A stretch of DNA of 37,491 bases from a bacterium (GCA_017629215.1 JAGBXP010000043.1:1-37491); one strand, 5' to 3'. Shown: positions 1 through 8,973, counted from the stretch's first letter. Numbers and translations: made by a program. Notes: generated by a model not told the origin, from the sequence alone.

Positions 1-206
1 ATGATAATGAATTAGATTTAGTTAGCTCAGAAGATTTAAGCTTAAATGAAGAAGAAAATGATTTAGGTTTAGTTGAGTCGGATGATTTAACAATGAGTGA
101 TGATAATGAATTAGATTCAGTTAGCTCAGAAGATTTAAGCTTAAATGAAGAAGAAAATGATTTTGGTTTAGTTGAGTCTGACGATTTAACAATGAGTGAT
201 GATGTT
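1..206 (+). repeat. 99-bp in-frame tandem repeat
   Basis: Bases 1-99 and 100-198 are near-identical direct copies, and a third copy begins at about 199 and quickly diverges. The period of 99 bp encodes 33 residues containing SSEDLSLNEEEND and GLVESDDLTMSDD. Copies differ by only a few substitutions (for example Leu/Ser and Leu/Phe codons), so the duplication is recent or kept homogeneous. The array probably extends upstream of the window. Confidence 0.9.
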
Positions 207-1193
207 GATGATAATGTAAATACTGAGTTTACAGCTGAAGTTAATGATGAACAAAATCAAAATATGAATTTGTCTAATGAGTTTAACGAAATTTCAAATG
301 AGATTTTATCTGATGACACTAATGAAAATATATCAGAAGTAGAAGAAGTTGTTAATGACGAGTCGTTACTATCTTTAGATGATTTTGACAGCTTAGTTAG
401 TAGTGAAGTTGAAAATCAGAAATTTGAAGAAGAACAGGTTGTAGAGTCAGAACCTGTTGAATTTAATTCAGATGAAGAAAATGCGACTTCTGAAGAATTA
501 AGTCAATTGTTTGACAATATGACTGAAGGTGATGAAGAAATCGAAGAAGACTTTGTAGATTACAAACCAAAAAATAAAAATAATGCTTTACCTTTATTAG
601 GTGTATTGGTATTAGTTGCAGGTTTAGGATATTGGAGTTATACAAAATTCTTTAATAATACGACGGTTATAGAAGAGAAACCTAAACCTAAGGTTGTAAA
701 AACTCAGCAAAAGAAAGTTGCTAAAAAATCTGAAAATCTTGCAATGCCAATAGAAACGATAGAAAACACTCCGAAAGTATCAAAAACAGATGAGGGTAAT
801 GCTATGTCTATTCCAGCAATAGAACAAAGTCTTGATGCTTCGGTCTTAGTTTCTAATTTATCTATTAATTGGGAAGTCCCAGCATCATATTTATCGAATA
901 GCTCTGCAAAACGTTATTTTACAAAAATGGGAAAAATTATTCAATTAAATCTTAAAACAGAGCTGTTACTACTTAGTACTCCACCAGTTACGAATAAAAT
1001 AGCTGTAGAATTGGAATTTGATAGTTCAGCTAATAAATTTAAGGTTAAAGAGATTACAAAATCTAGTGGTGAAAAGGTTGTAGATGATTTGATTACGCAA
1101 ACAATAAATAGAGCATTAAATATAAATTTAAAAGCTAATGTGGCAGGTTTTGCAACAAATTCTGCAAATCCTACTTTGATAATACGTTTATAA
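1..1193 (+). CDS. Acidic-repeat single-span membrane protein with TonB-like C-terminus (5' partial)
   Basis: The reading frame is already open at base 3 and continues without a stop, so the gene begins upstream of the window; the ATG at 93 lies inside a repeat and is unlikely to be the start. The N-terminal part is strongly acidic, rich in Asp, Glu, Ser and Asn, and starts with a 33-residue tandem repeat. Counting from the ATG at 93, one hydrophobic helix (about residues 166-189, ALPLLGVLVLVAGLGYWSY) is followed by a Lys-rich linker. The last ~100 residues resemble a TonB C-terminal or periplasmic TonB-like domain (a family impression, not proven). Predicted topology is an acidic cytoplasmic tail and an extracytoplasmic C-terminal domain. 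The stop is 18 nt before the next gene, with which it is probably co-transcribed. Function unknown. Confidence 0.8.
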   Translation, partial: DNELDLVSSEDLSLNEEENDLGLVESDDLTMSDDNELDSVSSEDLSLNEEENDFGLVESDDLTMSDDVDDNVNTEFTAEVNDEQNQNMNLSNEFNEISNEILSDDTNENISEVEEVVNDESLLSLDDFDSLVSSEVENQKFEEEQVVESEPVEFNSDEENATSEELSQLFDNMTEGDEEIEEDFVDYKPKNKNNALPLLGVLVLVAGLGYWSYTKFFNNTTVIEEKPKPKVVKTQQKKVAKKSENLAMPIETIENTPKVSKTDEGNAMSIPAIEQSLDASVLVSNLSINWEVPASYLSNSSAKRYFTKMGKIIQLNLKTELLLLSTPPVTNKIAVELEFDSSANKFKVKEITKSSGEKVVDDLITQTINRALNINLKANVAGFATNSANPTLIIRL

Positions 1194-1211
1194 AGAAAAA
1201 GAAGAGATATT

Positions 1212-2483
1212 ATGGAAAAGAAATATTACGATTTAATCATTACATTAATTAAAAATCATAGAAGATACCCTGGTTTGGAATCTTTACTTGAAGAAATTGC
1301 GAATGATGTTTATGAGCGTTCTAAAGTGATTTTTGAAACAATAGACAATGAAACAACTATAAGTGAATATATAAAAAAAGTTGTTGCGACTTCTATAGTA
1401 ACTGTTCCTAAGAAAATAGATTTGAATATAAATTTAAAACAGCGTGCAAACTCATCTTTAATAGTAGAGTTGCTATCAAATAATAGCTCGAAGATAATAG
1501 ATAATTCAACAGATGATATTAATTCTGAGCTTGGAGTGCAAGATGAGTTTGAGGATTTTGTAGAAGAAAACGACTCTGAGCTTGAAGTGCAAGAAGAGTT
1601 TGAAGATTTTGTAGAAGAAAACGACTCTGAGCTTGAAGTGCAAGATGAGTTTGAGGATTTTGTAGAAGAAAATGACTCTGAGCTTGAAGTGCAAGATGAG
1701 TTTGAAGATTTTGTAGAAGAAAACAACTCTGAGCTTGAAGTACAAGAAGAGTTTGAAGATTTTGTAGAAGAAAACGACTCTGAGCTTGAAGTGCAAGAAG
1801 AGTTTGAAGATTCTGTAGAAGAAAACGACTCAGATGAAATTGATAATGAATTAATTGAAGTAGAACAATCTGTTAATGACGATGTAGGTTTATTACAACA
1901 AGAAAAAGTTAATAAAGATTTAGTTGATATGATGATAAATGGTGTTTCAAATAGTAATGATGATAGTTCAAATACTGTTATATCAGAGCAAGAAGATTTT
2001 TCTCCATCAGATGAATTTGATAATTCAATGAATGATTTATTAGAAGTTGAAACAGATTTATTAGAAGTCGTAGAAGAAGGGTTAGAACTTGAAACGAAAA
2101 CGATTGACAATGATGCTAGTAGTTTAATTTTAGAAGAACAAGTTGAATTACAGTTAGAAGAAAATGTTGAGGATTTGGTATATAATAATGAAACCTCGCA
2201 AAATGATAGCACTAAAAATTTGACAATTTATGATTGTTTTTACTACGATACTCAAGAGTATAAATTTGATAAAGATGAAATTAAAGAATATTTACAAGAA
2301 TTAGAAAATCAACATCTTCAATGCAAGGTTTTATTAGTATATGATTTAAAATATAATAAAAAACAAACTGTTACAAAAATTGCAAAAGAACTAGATTTTA
2401 CTAATGAGCAAGTAGTTGAAACTTTAAAATATATTGCAGAGACATTGGGAGAATATTTTATTGATGCGATGTCCCAGATGTAA
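1212..2483 (+). CDS. Acidic-repeat protein with C-terminal sigma-region-4-like helix-turn-helix
   Basis: The 423-residue product has three parts. Residues 1 to about 75 form a compact, mostly helical N-terminal domain (starting MEKKYYDLIITLIKNHRRYP). Residues about 100-340 are extremely acidic and low-complexity, including six copies of a 17-residue repeat. The last ~85 residues are folded again and contain a helix-turn-helix-like segment at about 382-412 (TVTKIAKELDFTNEQVVETL) resembling sigma-70 region 4. An AGAAGAGA-type ribosome site precedes the ATG. The end overlaps the next gene by 20 nt, implying translational coupling. It may be a DNA-binding or sigma-like regulator whose acidic tract acts as a linker or DNA mimic; that is inference. 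I do not recognise the family. Confidence 0.85.
   Translation: MEKKYYDLIITLIKNHRRYPGLESLLEEIANDVYERSKVIFETIDNETTISEYIKKVVATSIVTVPKKIDLNINLKQRANSSLIVELLSNNSSKIIDNSTDDINSELGVQDEFEDFVEENDSELEVQEEFEDFVEENDSELEVQDEFEDFVEENDSELEVQDEFEDFVEENNSELEVQEEFEDFVEENDSELEVQEEFEDSVEENDSDEIDNELIEVEQSVNDDVGLLQQEKVNKDLVDMMINGVSNSNDDSSNTVISEQEDFSPSDEFDNSMNDLLEVETDLLEVVEEGLELETKTIDNDASSLILEEQVELQLEENVEDLVYNNETSQNDSTKNLTIYDCFYYDTQEYKFDKDEIKEYLQELENQHLQCKVLLVYDLKYNKKQTVTKIAKELDFTNEQVVETLKYIAETLGEYFIDAMSQM
1524..1829 (+). repeat. 51-bp in-frame tandem repeat, six copies
   Basis: Six head-to-tail 51-bp units encode the 17-residue unit SELEVQ(E/D)EFEDFVEEND. Unit boundaries fall on the TCT (Ser) codon at 1524 and the GAC (Asp) codon ending at 1829. 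Variation is confined to Glu/Asp swaps, Gly in copy 1, Asn at the end of copy 4 and Ser for Phe in copy 6. There are no spacers, so this is a coding minisatellite and not a CRISPR. Confidence 0.95.
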
Positions 2484-5409
2484 AAAAGAAATAAAAAATA
2501 ATTCTATAAAATGTGATTATTGTAATGCTAAGATTGGTACAATTTGTACTGATTGTAGTACTTATAATCCAATTACAGCTGCTGTATGTTCTCATTGTGG
2601 GAAAACGCTTCTAAAAATATGTTCTGAATGTAATTCTGCAAATTTACCAGATGCAAAATCTTGCCGTAAGTGTGGAATTGATTTTATATCAGAAGAAGAA
2701 CAAGCTGAACTAAAACAACCTATTTATTTTGCGTCAACAATTTCTCAGCAAAAAGTTAAAGCTAAACTCATTGAAGGTATTAAGGATGGAGATAAGAAAA
2801 TTATTACTCTATCTGGTGAAAGTGGCTGTGGTAAAAATTTAGTCCTCAGGCACGCTATATATGAGCTTAAAAATGCGAAATTAATATGGCTAATGGGTAC
2901 TTGCACTCAGATTACGCAGCTTTCACCTTTTGGATATATCCAAGATTTGTTATTAAATTTTTTCAATATTAATAATTTTTGTCCAGATACATTACAATTG
3001 AAAAAAAATTCTGTAAAATTTTTCAAGCAAGATTTTCCATCTCTTAGCAATAATGAAATTATTGATTTATTAAATCTTTTATACCCAGAAAATTTGGATA
3101 GGTATGAAAATATATATTTTAATAAAGCTAAAATGTTTTCAATAGTTAAAAAGGTTTTATTTACAATTATTGAGAAAACTAAAATAATTTTTATTATTGA
3201 TAACTTTGAATATATTGATGGAATGTCTTTTGATTTTATAAAAGAACTTCTTGATGAAGATTTAATACAAGAAAAAAGTAAGTTTATAATTCTTTCAGCA
3301 ACTTCAAAGCCTGGCATGGGTATAATATCAACAAACTCACTTACTGATGAAAACTACTTAGACTTGAGTATAGCTCCATTTACGCCATCTCAGGTTGAGA
3401 CTTATTTAAAACAATTTACTGAATTTAATTTCGGAAAAGATTTTGTAAATTTAGCAATAAAGGTGTCTGGAGGTAATCCATCTGTTGTGGAACAAATGGT
3501 TTTACTTAATAACGATATAAAACGTAATAAATTAAAAAACATTAACTATAATTCAATAGAATCAATTATTGAATACAGGTTATCCATTTTAAAACAAGAG
3601 AATATAAATGCTTATAAATTGCTTATTGCGATGTCTGTTTTAGGAATAAAATTCTATCCTGCTATACTTGAAAATTACAATAATTTACAAAATGAATTTG
3701 AAAATAATCTTAATATATTAGTATCTAATGGATTTATAACTCAATTAAATAATCTATCGTTTGAATTTAAAAGCTTTAATATTTGGAAAATTATTGTTTC
3801 AGTTGTAAAAAATGATGAGCTTTTTGATGAAGTATTAAATAATTTATATGATTTAATTAGTATCTATAAACAGTCCTCTGTGGCGTTGATTGGATATATT
3901 GTACAGAAATTAAATAATAATGATCAAGCTTTTGATGTTTGGACATTATTAATGAAACAAGCTTCTTACATAGGTGATATTGGACTCTATATTATTGTTC
4001 AAAAACAAGCTCTAAAGCTAATTGAAAATAAAAATAGTGAATTTTATCAAAAAGTTAAAAAGAATATTTATACAAGAGTAGGGAAACTACTTGAACCAAT
4101 CGATCATGTAGCATCTTTTGAATATCTACAAAAAGCTATATTAATGCTTCAGGATGATGAGGAGCTTGAACATATTGAATTGTTAGGTTATTTAGCATCT
4201 TGTGCAATGAAAGCAGGGAATTATTGTGGAACAATCGAATGTATAGAAAATGTTTTAAATAAACTCCCTGAAACCCACGATTTTGAAAAATGTTTAGTAA
4301 AATCAAGGTTAATAACTCCATTATTAAAGCTTGGTAATTATGGACAATTAATTAATACTGTTGAAACAGAAATTTTTAATAATATTGAAAGAGTTTTAGC
4401 AAAAGGAAAAGATACCCCTCAAATTTCAATTCGTAAGCTATTTAATATTTGGATAAATCTTTATTTTAACTTGGCAGAAGCATTAGTATTTCAAGGTGAT
4501 AATAAGGCTTTTGATATTATAAAAAATATATATGAAGTGCTTGATAAAAACCAAGTTGCAGAGCCATCTTTAATTTGTCGTGCTAATTTATTACTTGCAC
4601 TTGCTAATACTATTAAAGGTGATGTTGATTTATCAAAAAAAATATTAGATGATATCTTAAAAGAATATTCACTTGATAGTATGGATAATTTCATTGTATC
4701 TAGATGGAATTTTATAGATATTCTTAATAAATTTTTCTTAAAAGATTATAATACACTTCATACTGAATTGTTTAATGTTGCGGCTTATGCAAATAATATT
4801 AACGACAATTTTACAAAAAATATATTAAAAACACTATTAGCTAAAATACTAAAAGATAATAATCAAATAAAAAAAGCTCTCGAAATATTAGAAGAGCAAG
4901 TTTCTTATTTCGCAAAAGAAAAAATCGCAACAGGAGTCTTACTATCTTGGTATCTTATAGCTGAAATTAAGCTAATAACAAATGGCGCACAATTTGCTCT
5001 TGATATCGCTACTAAAGCAATTGATATTGCTCAAGGACCTAATATAAATAATTATTTCTTTATAACTTTATTTTATAAATTGATTGGTGAAATATACCTT
5101 GCTAAGCAAGACTTTGAATCTGCAAAAATTTATTTAGAAAAAGCTATTATATTAGCAAAACAGTTCGATTTACAATATATCCAAGTAAAAACTTATTTAT
5201 TATCTGCAAAGCTTTATCAGGAATTAGCATTACCTAAATCTTCACATAGAGGAAATTACATTAAACAAGCTCTAAAGATGTTTCAAAATGCAAAAAATGT
5301 TCAAATTGTAGCAAATCAACCAGCTTTACAAAAAAACATTAAAGAAGACTTGAATGTCTTAACATCGTTTTGCAAGCTAAATGGAATAATTTTAAAAAAA
5401 GGAAATTAA
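2464..5409 (+). CDS. Zinc-ribbon / AAA (STAND-like) / TPR protein
   Basis: I place the start at 2464 (MRCPRCKKEI) because GGGAGAA at 2447-2453 sits 10 nt upstream; the open frame continues back to 2434 but lacks a ribosome site there. The 981-residue product opens with three CxxC pairs of pairs (C3/C6-C17/C20, C28/C31-C42/C45, C53/C56-C67/C70), that is, stacked zinc ribbons. An AAA_16-like ATPase follows, with Walker A GESGCGKN at 118-125 and a Walker B-like IIFIID ending at D246. The remainder, from about residue 480, is helical TPR-like solenoid. This layout is that of STAND signalling ATPases such as MalT/LuxR-type regulators and cyclase-linked ATPases, but no effector domain is fused. The Walker A has Asn where Ser/Thr normally binds Mg. 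The effector may be the preceding HTH protein (inference). Confidence 0.85.
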   Translation: MRCPRCKKEIKNNSIKCDYCNAKIGTICTDCSTYNPITAAVCSHCGKTLLKICSECNSANLPDAKSCRKCGIDFISEEEQAELKQPIYFASTISQQKVKAKLIEGIKDGDKKIITLSGESGCGKNLVLRHAIYELKNAKLIWLMGTCTQITQLSPFGYIQDLLLNFFNINNFCPDTLQLKKNSVKFFKQDFPSLSNNEIIDLLNLLYPENLDRYENIYFNKAKMFSIVKKVLFTIIEKTKIIFIIDNFEYIDGMSFDFIKELLDEDLIQEKSKFIILSATSKPGMGIISTNSLTDENYLDLSIAPFTPSQVETYLKQFTEFNFGKDFVNLAIKVSGGNPSVVEQMVLLNNDIKRNKLKNINYNSIESIIEYRLSILKQENINAYKLLIAMSVLGIKFYPAILENYNNLQNEFENNLNILVSNGFITQLNNLSFEFKSFNIWKIIVSVVKNDELFDEVLNNLYDLISIYKQSSVALIGYIVQKLNNNDQAFDVWTLLMKQASYIGDIGLYIIVQKQALKLIENKNSEFYQKVKKNIYTRVGKLLEPIDHVASFEYLQKAILMLQDDEELEHIELLGYLASCAMKAGNYCGTIECIENVLNKLPETHDFEKCLVKSRLITPLLKLGNYGQLINTVETEIFNNIERVLAKGKDTPQISIRKLFNIWINLYFNLAEALVFQGDNKAFDIIKNIYEVLDKNQVAEPSLICRANLLLALANTIKGDVDLSKKILDDILKEYSLDSMDNFIVSRWNFIDILNKFFLKDYNTLHTELFNVAAYANNINDNFTKNILKTLLAKILKDNNQIKKALEILEEQVSYFAKEKIATGVLLSWYLIAEIKLITNGAQFALDIATKAIDIAQGPNINNYFFITLFYKLIGEIYLAKQDFESAKIYLEKAIILAKQFDLQYIQVKTYLLSAKLYQELALPKSSHRGNYIKQALKMFQNAKNVQIVANQPALQKNIKEDLNVLTSFCKLNGIILKKGN

Positions 5410-5416
5410 ATAATTT

Positions 5417-5932
5417 TTATTTTACTTCTTCTATTTGCTCCGAATAATCTTCTATTACCATTTCATGCTGTTCTTCAGGTAGATCTAATATTTCATAACC
5501 CTGTTGTTGAAAGTCTTTATAGGCGATAGCCCTTTTGTTTAATTCATCAATCACCATAGGACCAGTTAAAACTTCTAAGACTTCACCATTTTTATCTAAA
5601 ATCTTGAGTCGTGGAATTTCTACTCCTTGTGGAGTTTTAAAACCCATTAACATAAGAGGTCCATATTCACCGAACCCGTCTTTAATTTCATAATATATCT
5701 CTTTTAAATTTTCATTATTTAGACAAGCTAATGCAACATTATTACTTGTTTCTCTTTGAATCCAATCTTGCACAGTAGTTGTTTCGTCAAGCAATTCTTG
5801 TAGCTGAGCTTTTGTCGCCCTTATGTTCATAAATAAAGGGTCTCCCCCTTTACCTATAATGGAAGTTCCTTGTTGATTAGGGATATTGTAAGTATAATTG
5901 CTTTCATCAATAATTCTTCTTTCATCTGCCAT
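5417..5932 (-). CDS. Conserved-looking hypothetical protein (171 aa)
   Basis: A soluble, acidic protein with no signal peptide or membrane span. AAGGAGT lies just upstream of the ATG on the minus strand, which fixes the start. The N-terminal ~30 residues look disordered (MADERRIIDESNYTYNIP). A central block predicts as alternating helix and strand, with PRLKILDKNGEVLEVLTGP at about residues 107-125, loosely reminiscent of the terminal strands of thioredoxin-like folds, but without a CxxC. The C-terminus is acidic. The gene is convergent with the zinc-ribbon gene, its stop only 7 nt away, and has no obvious terminator between. I do not recognise the family. Confidence 0.75.
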   Translation of the reverse strand: MADERRIIDESNYTYNIPNQQGTSIIGKGGDPLFMNIRATKAQLQELLDETTTVQDWIQRETSNNVALACLNNENLKEIYYEIKDGFGEYGPLMLMGFKTPQGVEIPRLKILDKNGEVLEVLTGPMVIDELNKRAIAYKDFQQQGYEILDLPEEQHEMVIEDYSEQIEEVK

Positions 5933-6177
5933 AGTATTACTCCTTATAATTATATTTACGGCATATTTTTGAAAAACTTTAATAAAATTTATTAAAAATT
6001 TTAAAGAAAAGATGTAATCCAGATTACAAGAGTCTTTTAGTACTTTACAAATCTTAATAATATTTAAAAAATATTAATTTTTATTTGATTTAGTGTTGAT
6101 TTTATAGTATCGTAAATAGGTAATAACTTAATCTTGATTTATGTATAGCTAATTGAGATTAATAAATGAGGGGATGT

Positions 6178-7560
6178 ATGGATATGTATAATGTTGCAAT
6201 TATTGGGGCTGGACCAGCAGGAATTTTTACTGCGCTTGAAATTACTAAGCTTCGTCCAGAATGGAAAGTGATATTAATTGAAAAAGGACAAAAGATTGAG
6301 AAAAGAATATGTCCAATCCGAAATGGCGCTCCAAAATGTGTTAATTGTAAAAGATGTGGTTTATTATGTGGTTGGGGAGGAGCAGGAGCTTTTTCTGATG
6401 GTAAATTAACATTGACTCCTGATGTTGGTGGTCATCTTATTGACTATATGTCTCGTGAAAAAGTCGAAGAATATATAAAATACGCTGATAATATGTATCT
6501 TGAGCATGGTGCTACAGATGAAGTCTTTGGTAGAAATATGGATGTGTTTAGAGAAATTGAAAGGCAAGCATCATTAGCAGAATTAAAATTGGTTCATTCT
6601 CCTGTAAGACATTTAGGTACAGAACGTAGTTTAGATGTTTTAAAACACATGCAAGATTATTTGGATGACAAAATAACTATTTTAAATAATGTTACAGCTC
6701 AAAGACTAATTGTTGAATGTGAACAAGTAAAAGGTATTGTTTTAGATAACGGAGATATAATCAATGCTGAATATACAATTATTGCTCCAGGACGTGAAGG
6801 AGCTGATTGGTTAACTCAAGAATTTTCTAAAAATAAAATCGGTATGGTTAATAATGCAGTTGATGTTGGTGTTCGTGTAGAACTTCCAGCACCAGTATTT
6901 GCTCCATTGACTGATAAGTTATATGAATCAAAACTTGTATATCATTCTCCAACATTTGGTGATGAAGTGAGAACTTTCTGTATGAATCCAAACGGTGAAG
7001 TTGTTCAAGAAAATTATAACGGTATTTCTACTGTAAATGGACATAGCTATGCAAATATAAAAACAAAAAATACAAACTTTGCTCTTCTCGTTAGTAAGAA
7101 ATTTACGGAACCTTTTAAAGAGCCTATTGCTTATGGTCAACATATCGCAAGTCTTGCAAATATGTTAGCAGGTGGTATTCTTGTCCAAAGATTTGGTGAT
7201 TTATTAGAAGGTAGACGTTCTACTCCAGATAGAATTAAATCTAGCATAATAGAACCTACCCTTACTTGTGCAACTCCAGGTGATTTGAGTCTTGTTATAC
7301 CATATAGACAAATGAAATCAATCATTGAAATGCTATTTGCACTTGATAAAATTGCACCAGGAACAGCATCAAGATACACACTTTTATATGGTATTGAGGT
7401 TAAATTCTATTCAGCAAGAGTTAAACTTACAAATGAACTAGAAACAGAAGGCGTTAGAAATCTATTTGCAATCGGAGATGGAGCAGGTGTAACAAGAGGT
7501 CTTATTCAAGCATCAGCTTCAGGAGTCTATGTAGCTCAAACAATCGCAGGAAGAGGTTAG
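6178..7560 (+). CDS. FAD-dependent dehydrogenase, COG2509-type
   Basis: The N-terminus carries a Rossmann FAD-binding motif (VAIIGAGPAGIF). A Cys-rich stretch about 40-70 residues in follows (ICPIRNG, CVNCKRCGLLCGWGGAG, FSDGKLTL), which is characteristic of the uncharacterised COG2509 flavoprotein family. The C-terminal FAD-binding portion ends with FAIGDGAGVTRGLIQASASG. Length (460 aa) is usual for the family. Three ATGs compete (6166, 6178, 6184); GAGG at 6168-6171 sits 6 nt before 6178, so I prefer that. The substrate is unknown. The gene is preceded by a 245-bp non-coding stretch and followed by the murA promoter, so it is probably monocistronic. Confidence 0.88.
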   Translation: MDMYNVAIIGAGPAGIFTALEITKLRPEWKVILIEKGQKIEKRICPIRNGAPKCVNCKRCGLLCGWGGAGAFSDGKLTLTPDVGGHLIDYMSREKVEEYIKYADNMYLEHGATDEVFGRNMDVFREIERQASLAELKLVHSPVRHLGTERSLDVLKHMQDYLDDKITILNNVTAQRLIVECEQVKGIVLDNGDIINAEYTIIAPGREGADWLTQEFSKNKIGMVNNAVDVGVRVELPAPVFAPLTDKLYESKLVYHSPTFGDEVRTFCMNPNGEVVQENYNGISTVNGHSYANIKTKNTNFALLVSKKFTEPFKEPIAYGQHIASLANMLAGGILVQRFGDLLEGRRSTPDRIKSSIIEPTLTCATPGDLSLVIPYRQMKSIIEMLFALDKIAPGTASRYTLLYGIEVKFYSARVKLTNELETEGVRNLFAIGDGAGVTRGLIQASASGVYVAQTIAGRG

Positions 7561-7604
7561 TTTCTACCCAGTATTTAATAGCTGTGAATTTAAAATAAAG
7601 ATAC

Positions 7605-7633
7605 TTTACAAGACTATAGAATGATTGTATTAT
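7605..7633 (+). promoter_or_regulatory. Candidate sigma-70 promoter for murA
   Basis: TTTACA (7605-7610) and TATTAT (7628-7633) are separated by exactly 17 nt, about 20 nt before the ribosome site GGAGGAA. It is in the only sizeable gap before the long murA-to-pdxA run of plus-strand genes. Confidence 0.55.
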
Positions 7634-7653
7634 AGTTATAGATTGGAGGAAAC

Positions 7654-8973
7654 TTGGCAGAAAAGTTTAAAATTCAAGGTGGCGAAACTTTAAGAGGTGA
7701 GGTGTCAATCGGAGGAGCAAAGAATTCTGTACTAAAGCTCCTAGCTGCAGCAATTCTAGTTAAAGGTTGTACCAAAATCTATAATGTTCCTCATTTAACA
7801 GATGTTACTATAATGCTACAAGTTCTTTCTGAATTAGGTGCAAAACTTGATTATAATAAAGAAGAAAAGTCTGTAATAATAGATTCAACTGATATAACTT
7901 CAATTACAGCTAGGTATGAGCTTGTTAGTAAGATGAGAGCTTCATTTACAATATTAGGAGCTTTAATATCTAGATGTAAGGAGGCTATAGTAGCTCTTCC
8001 TGGTGGATGTGCTATTGGTGAACGTAGAGTAGATTTCCATATTAAAGGTCTAGAAGCTCTTGGTGCTAAAATTAAGATAGAAAACGGTTATGTTCATGCT
8101 AAAGCACCGAAGCTAATTGGTACTGATATATACTTAGATATTCCGTCTGTTGGAGCAACTGAGAATTTAATGTTAGCAGCTGTTACTGCACAAGGTTCTA
8201 CTAGAATTCAGAATGCAGCTCAAGAACCTGAAATTGTTGATTTGGCAAATTTTCTTAATACAATTGGTGCTGATATCTCTGGCGCAGGTACTTCTGAAAT
8301 AATTATTAACGGTGTCAAAATAGAAAGTTTTCATTCTGCCGAATATACAACAATTCCTGATAGAATAGAAGCAGGAACATATATGGCAGCTGTTGTTGGT
8401 ACTCGAGGTAAAGCTATTATTAGGAATATTTATCCAGCACATTTGACATTTTTTAATGATAAATTGATTAAAATGGGTGCTAGTATTAAATTAGCTGATC
8501 CTACAACGATAGAAGTAAGCGCACGTAATAGATTAAATTCGGTAAATTTTGTTACGCAACCTTATCCTGGATTTCCTACTGATTTACAGGCAATAGCTAT
8601 GACTCTGTTAACGACTGCAAATGGTGTTGGTATAATTACTGAAAGTTTGTATGAAAATAGATTTATGCAAGTTCCTGATTTAAGGAGGATGGGTGCCGAT
8701 ATTCACCAAGATAGAAATCATGCAATTATTAAAGGTGTTAAGCATTTAACGGGTGCAACAGTTGTAGCGAGTGATTTAAGAGCAGGAGCAGCGCTTGTTG
8801 TTGCTGGATTGATGGCTAATAAAGAAACTATTGTAGGAAAGCTCCATCATATAGATAGAGGCTATGAAGCTTTTGAGGAAAAACTTAGAGGTTTAGGTGC
8901 TAAAATTCAAAGATATGAAGATACAAGCGAAAATAATATAAACATGGGGGTGTTAAATGAGTCCCGCTTATAA
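7654..8973 (+). CDS. murA: UDP-N-acetylglucosamine 1-carboxyvinyltransferase
   Basis: MurA transfers enolpyruvate from PEP to UDP-GlcNAc, the first committed step of peptidoglycan synthesis, in the cytoplasm. The N-terminus (KFKIQGGETLRGEVSIGGAKNS) and the catalytic loop LPGGCAIGERRVDFHI are diagnostic. The active-site Cys is C119, so the enzyme should be of the fosfomycin-sensitive class. At 439 aa it is slightly longer than the usual ~420; the extra residues are a short C-terminal tail after AKIQRYED. The start codon is TTG at 7654, supported by GGAGGAA 2 nt upstream and a conserved-looking N-terminus. Its end overlaps the next gene by 17 nt. Confidence 0.97.
   Translation: MAEKFKIQGGETLRGEVSIGGAKNSVLKLLAAAILVKGCTKIYNVPHLTDVTIMLQVLSELGAKLDYNKEEKSVIIDSTDITSITARYELVSKMRASFTILGALISRCKEAIVALPGGCAIGERRVDFHIKGLEALGAKIKIENGYVHAKAPKLIGTDIYLDIPSVGATENLMLAAVTAQGSTRIQNAAQEPEIVDLANFLNTIGADISGAGTSEIIINGVKIESFHSAEYTTIPDRIEAGTYMAAVVGTRGKAIIRNIYPAHLTFFNDKLIKMGASIKLADPTTIEVSARNRLNSVNFVTQPYPGFPTDLQAIAMTLLTTANGVGIITESLYENRFMQVPDLRRMGADIHQDRNHAIIKGVKHLTGATVVASDLRAGAALVVAGLMANKETIVGKLHHIDRGYEAFEEKLRGLGAKIQRYEDTSENNINMGVLNESRL

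Noticed and set aside
1524-1829. CRISPR-like regularly spaced repeats
   Set aside because: Units are contiguous with no unique spacers, in frame and coding; no cas genes are present.
1310-2212. A 300-codon Ser-rich open frame on the minus strand
   Set aside because: It is the antisense image of the acidic 51-bp repeat (Glu/Asp/Phe codons read backwards give Ser/Thr/Lys) and lacks a ribosome site; the plus-strand gene fits operon context.
2434-2463. Upstream start for the zinc-ribbon ATPase gene
   Set aside because: No ribosome site precedes 2434, whereas GGGAGAA is well placed for the ATG at 2464, where the first zinc-ribbon Cys pair begins.
5933-6177. Riboswitch or small RNA in the 245-bp gap before the flavoprotein gene
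   Set aside because: The gap is AT-rich with only weak promoter-like words and no strong hairpin or recognisable aptamer core; I see nothing definite in it.
8173-8442. Antisense open frames inside murA, the GGGtGRT gene, the scaffold gene and nadE
   Set aside because: All lie wholly within well-identified genes on the other strand, lack ribosome sites and have no recognisable protein character.
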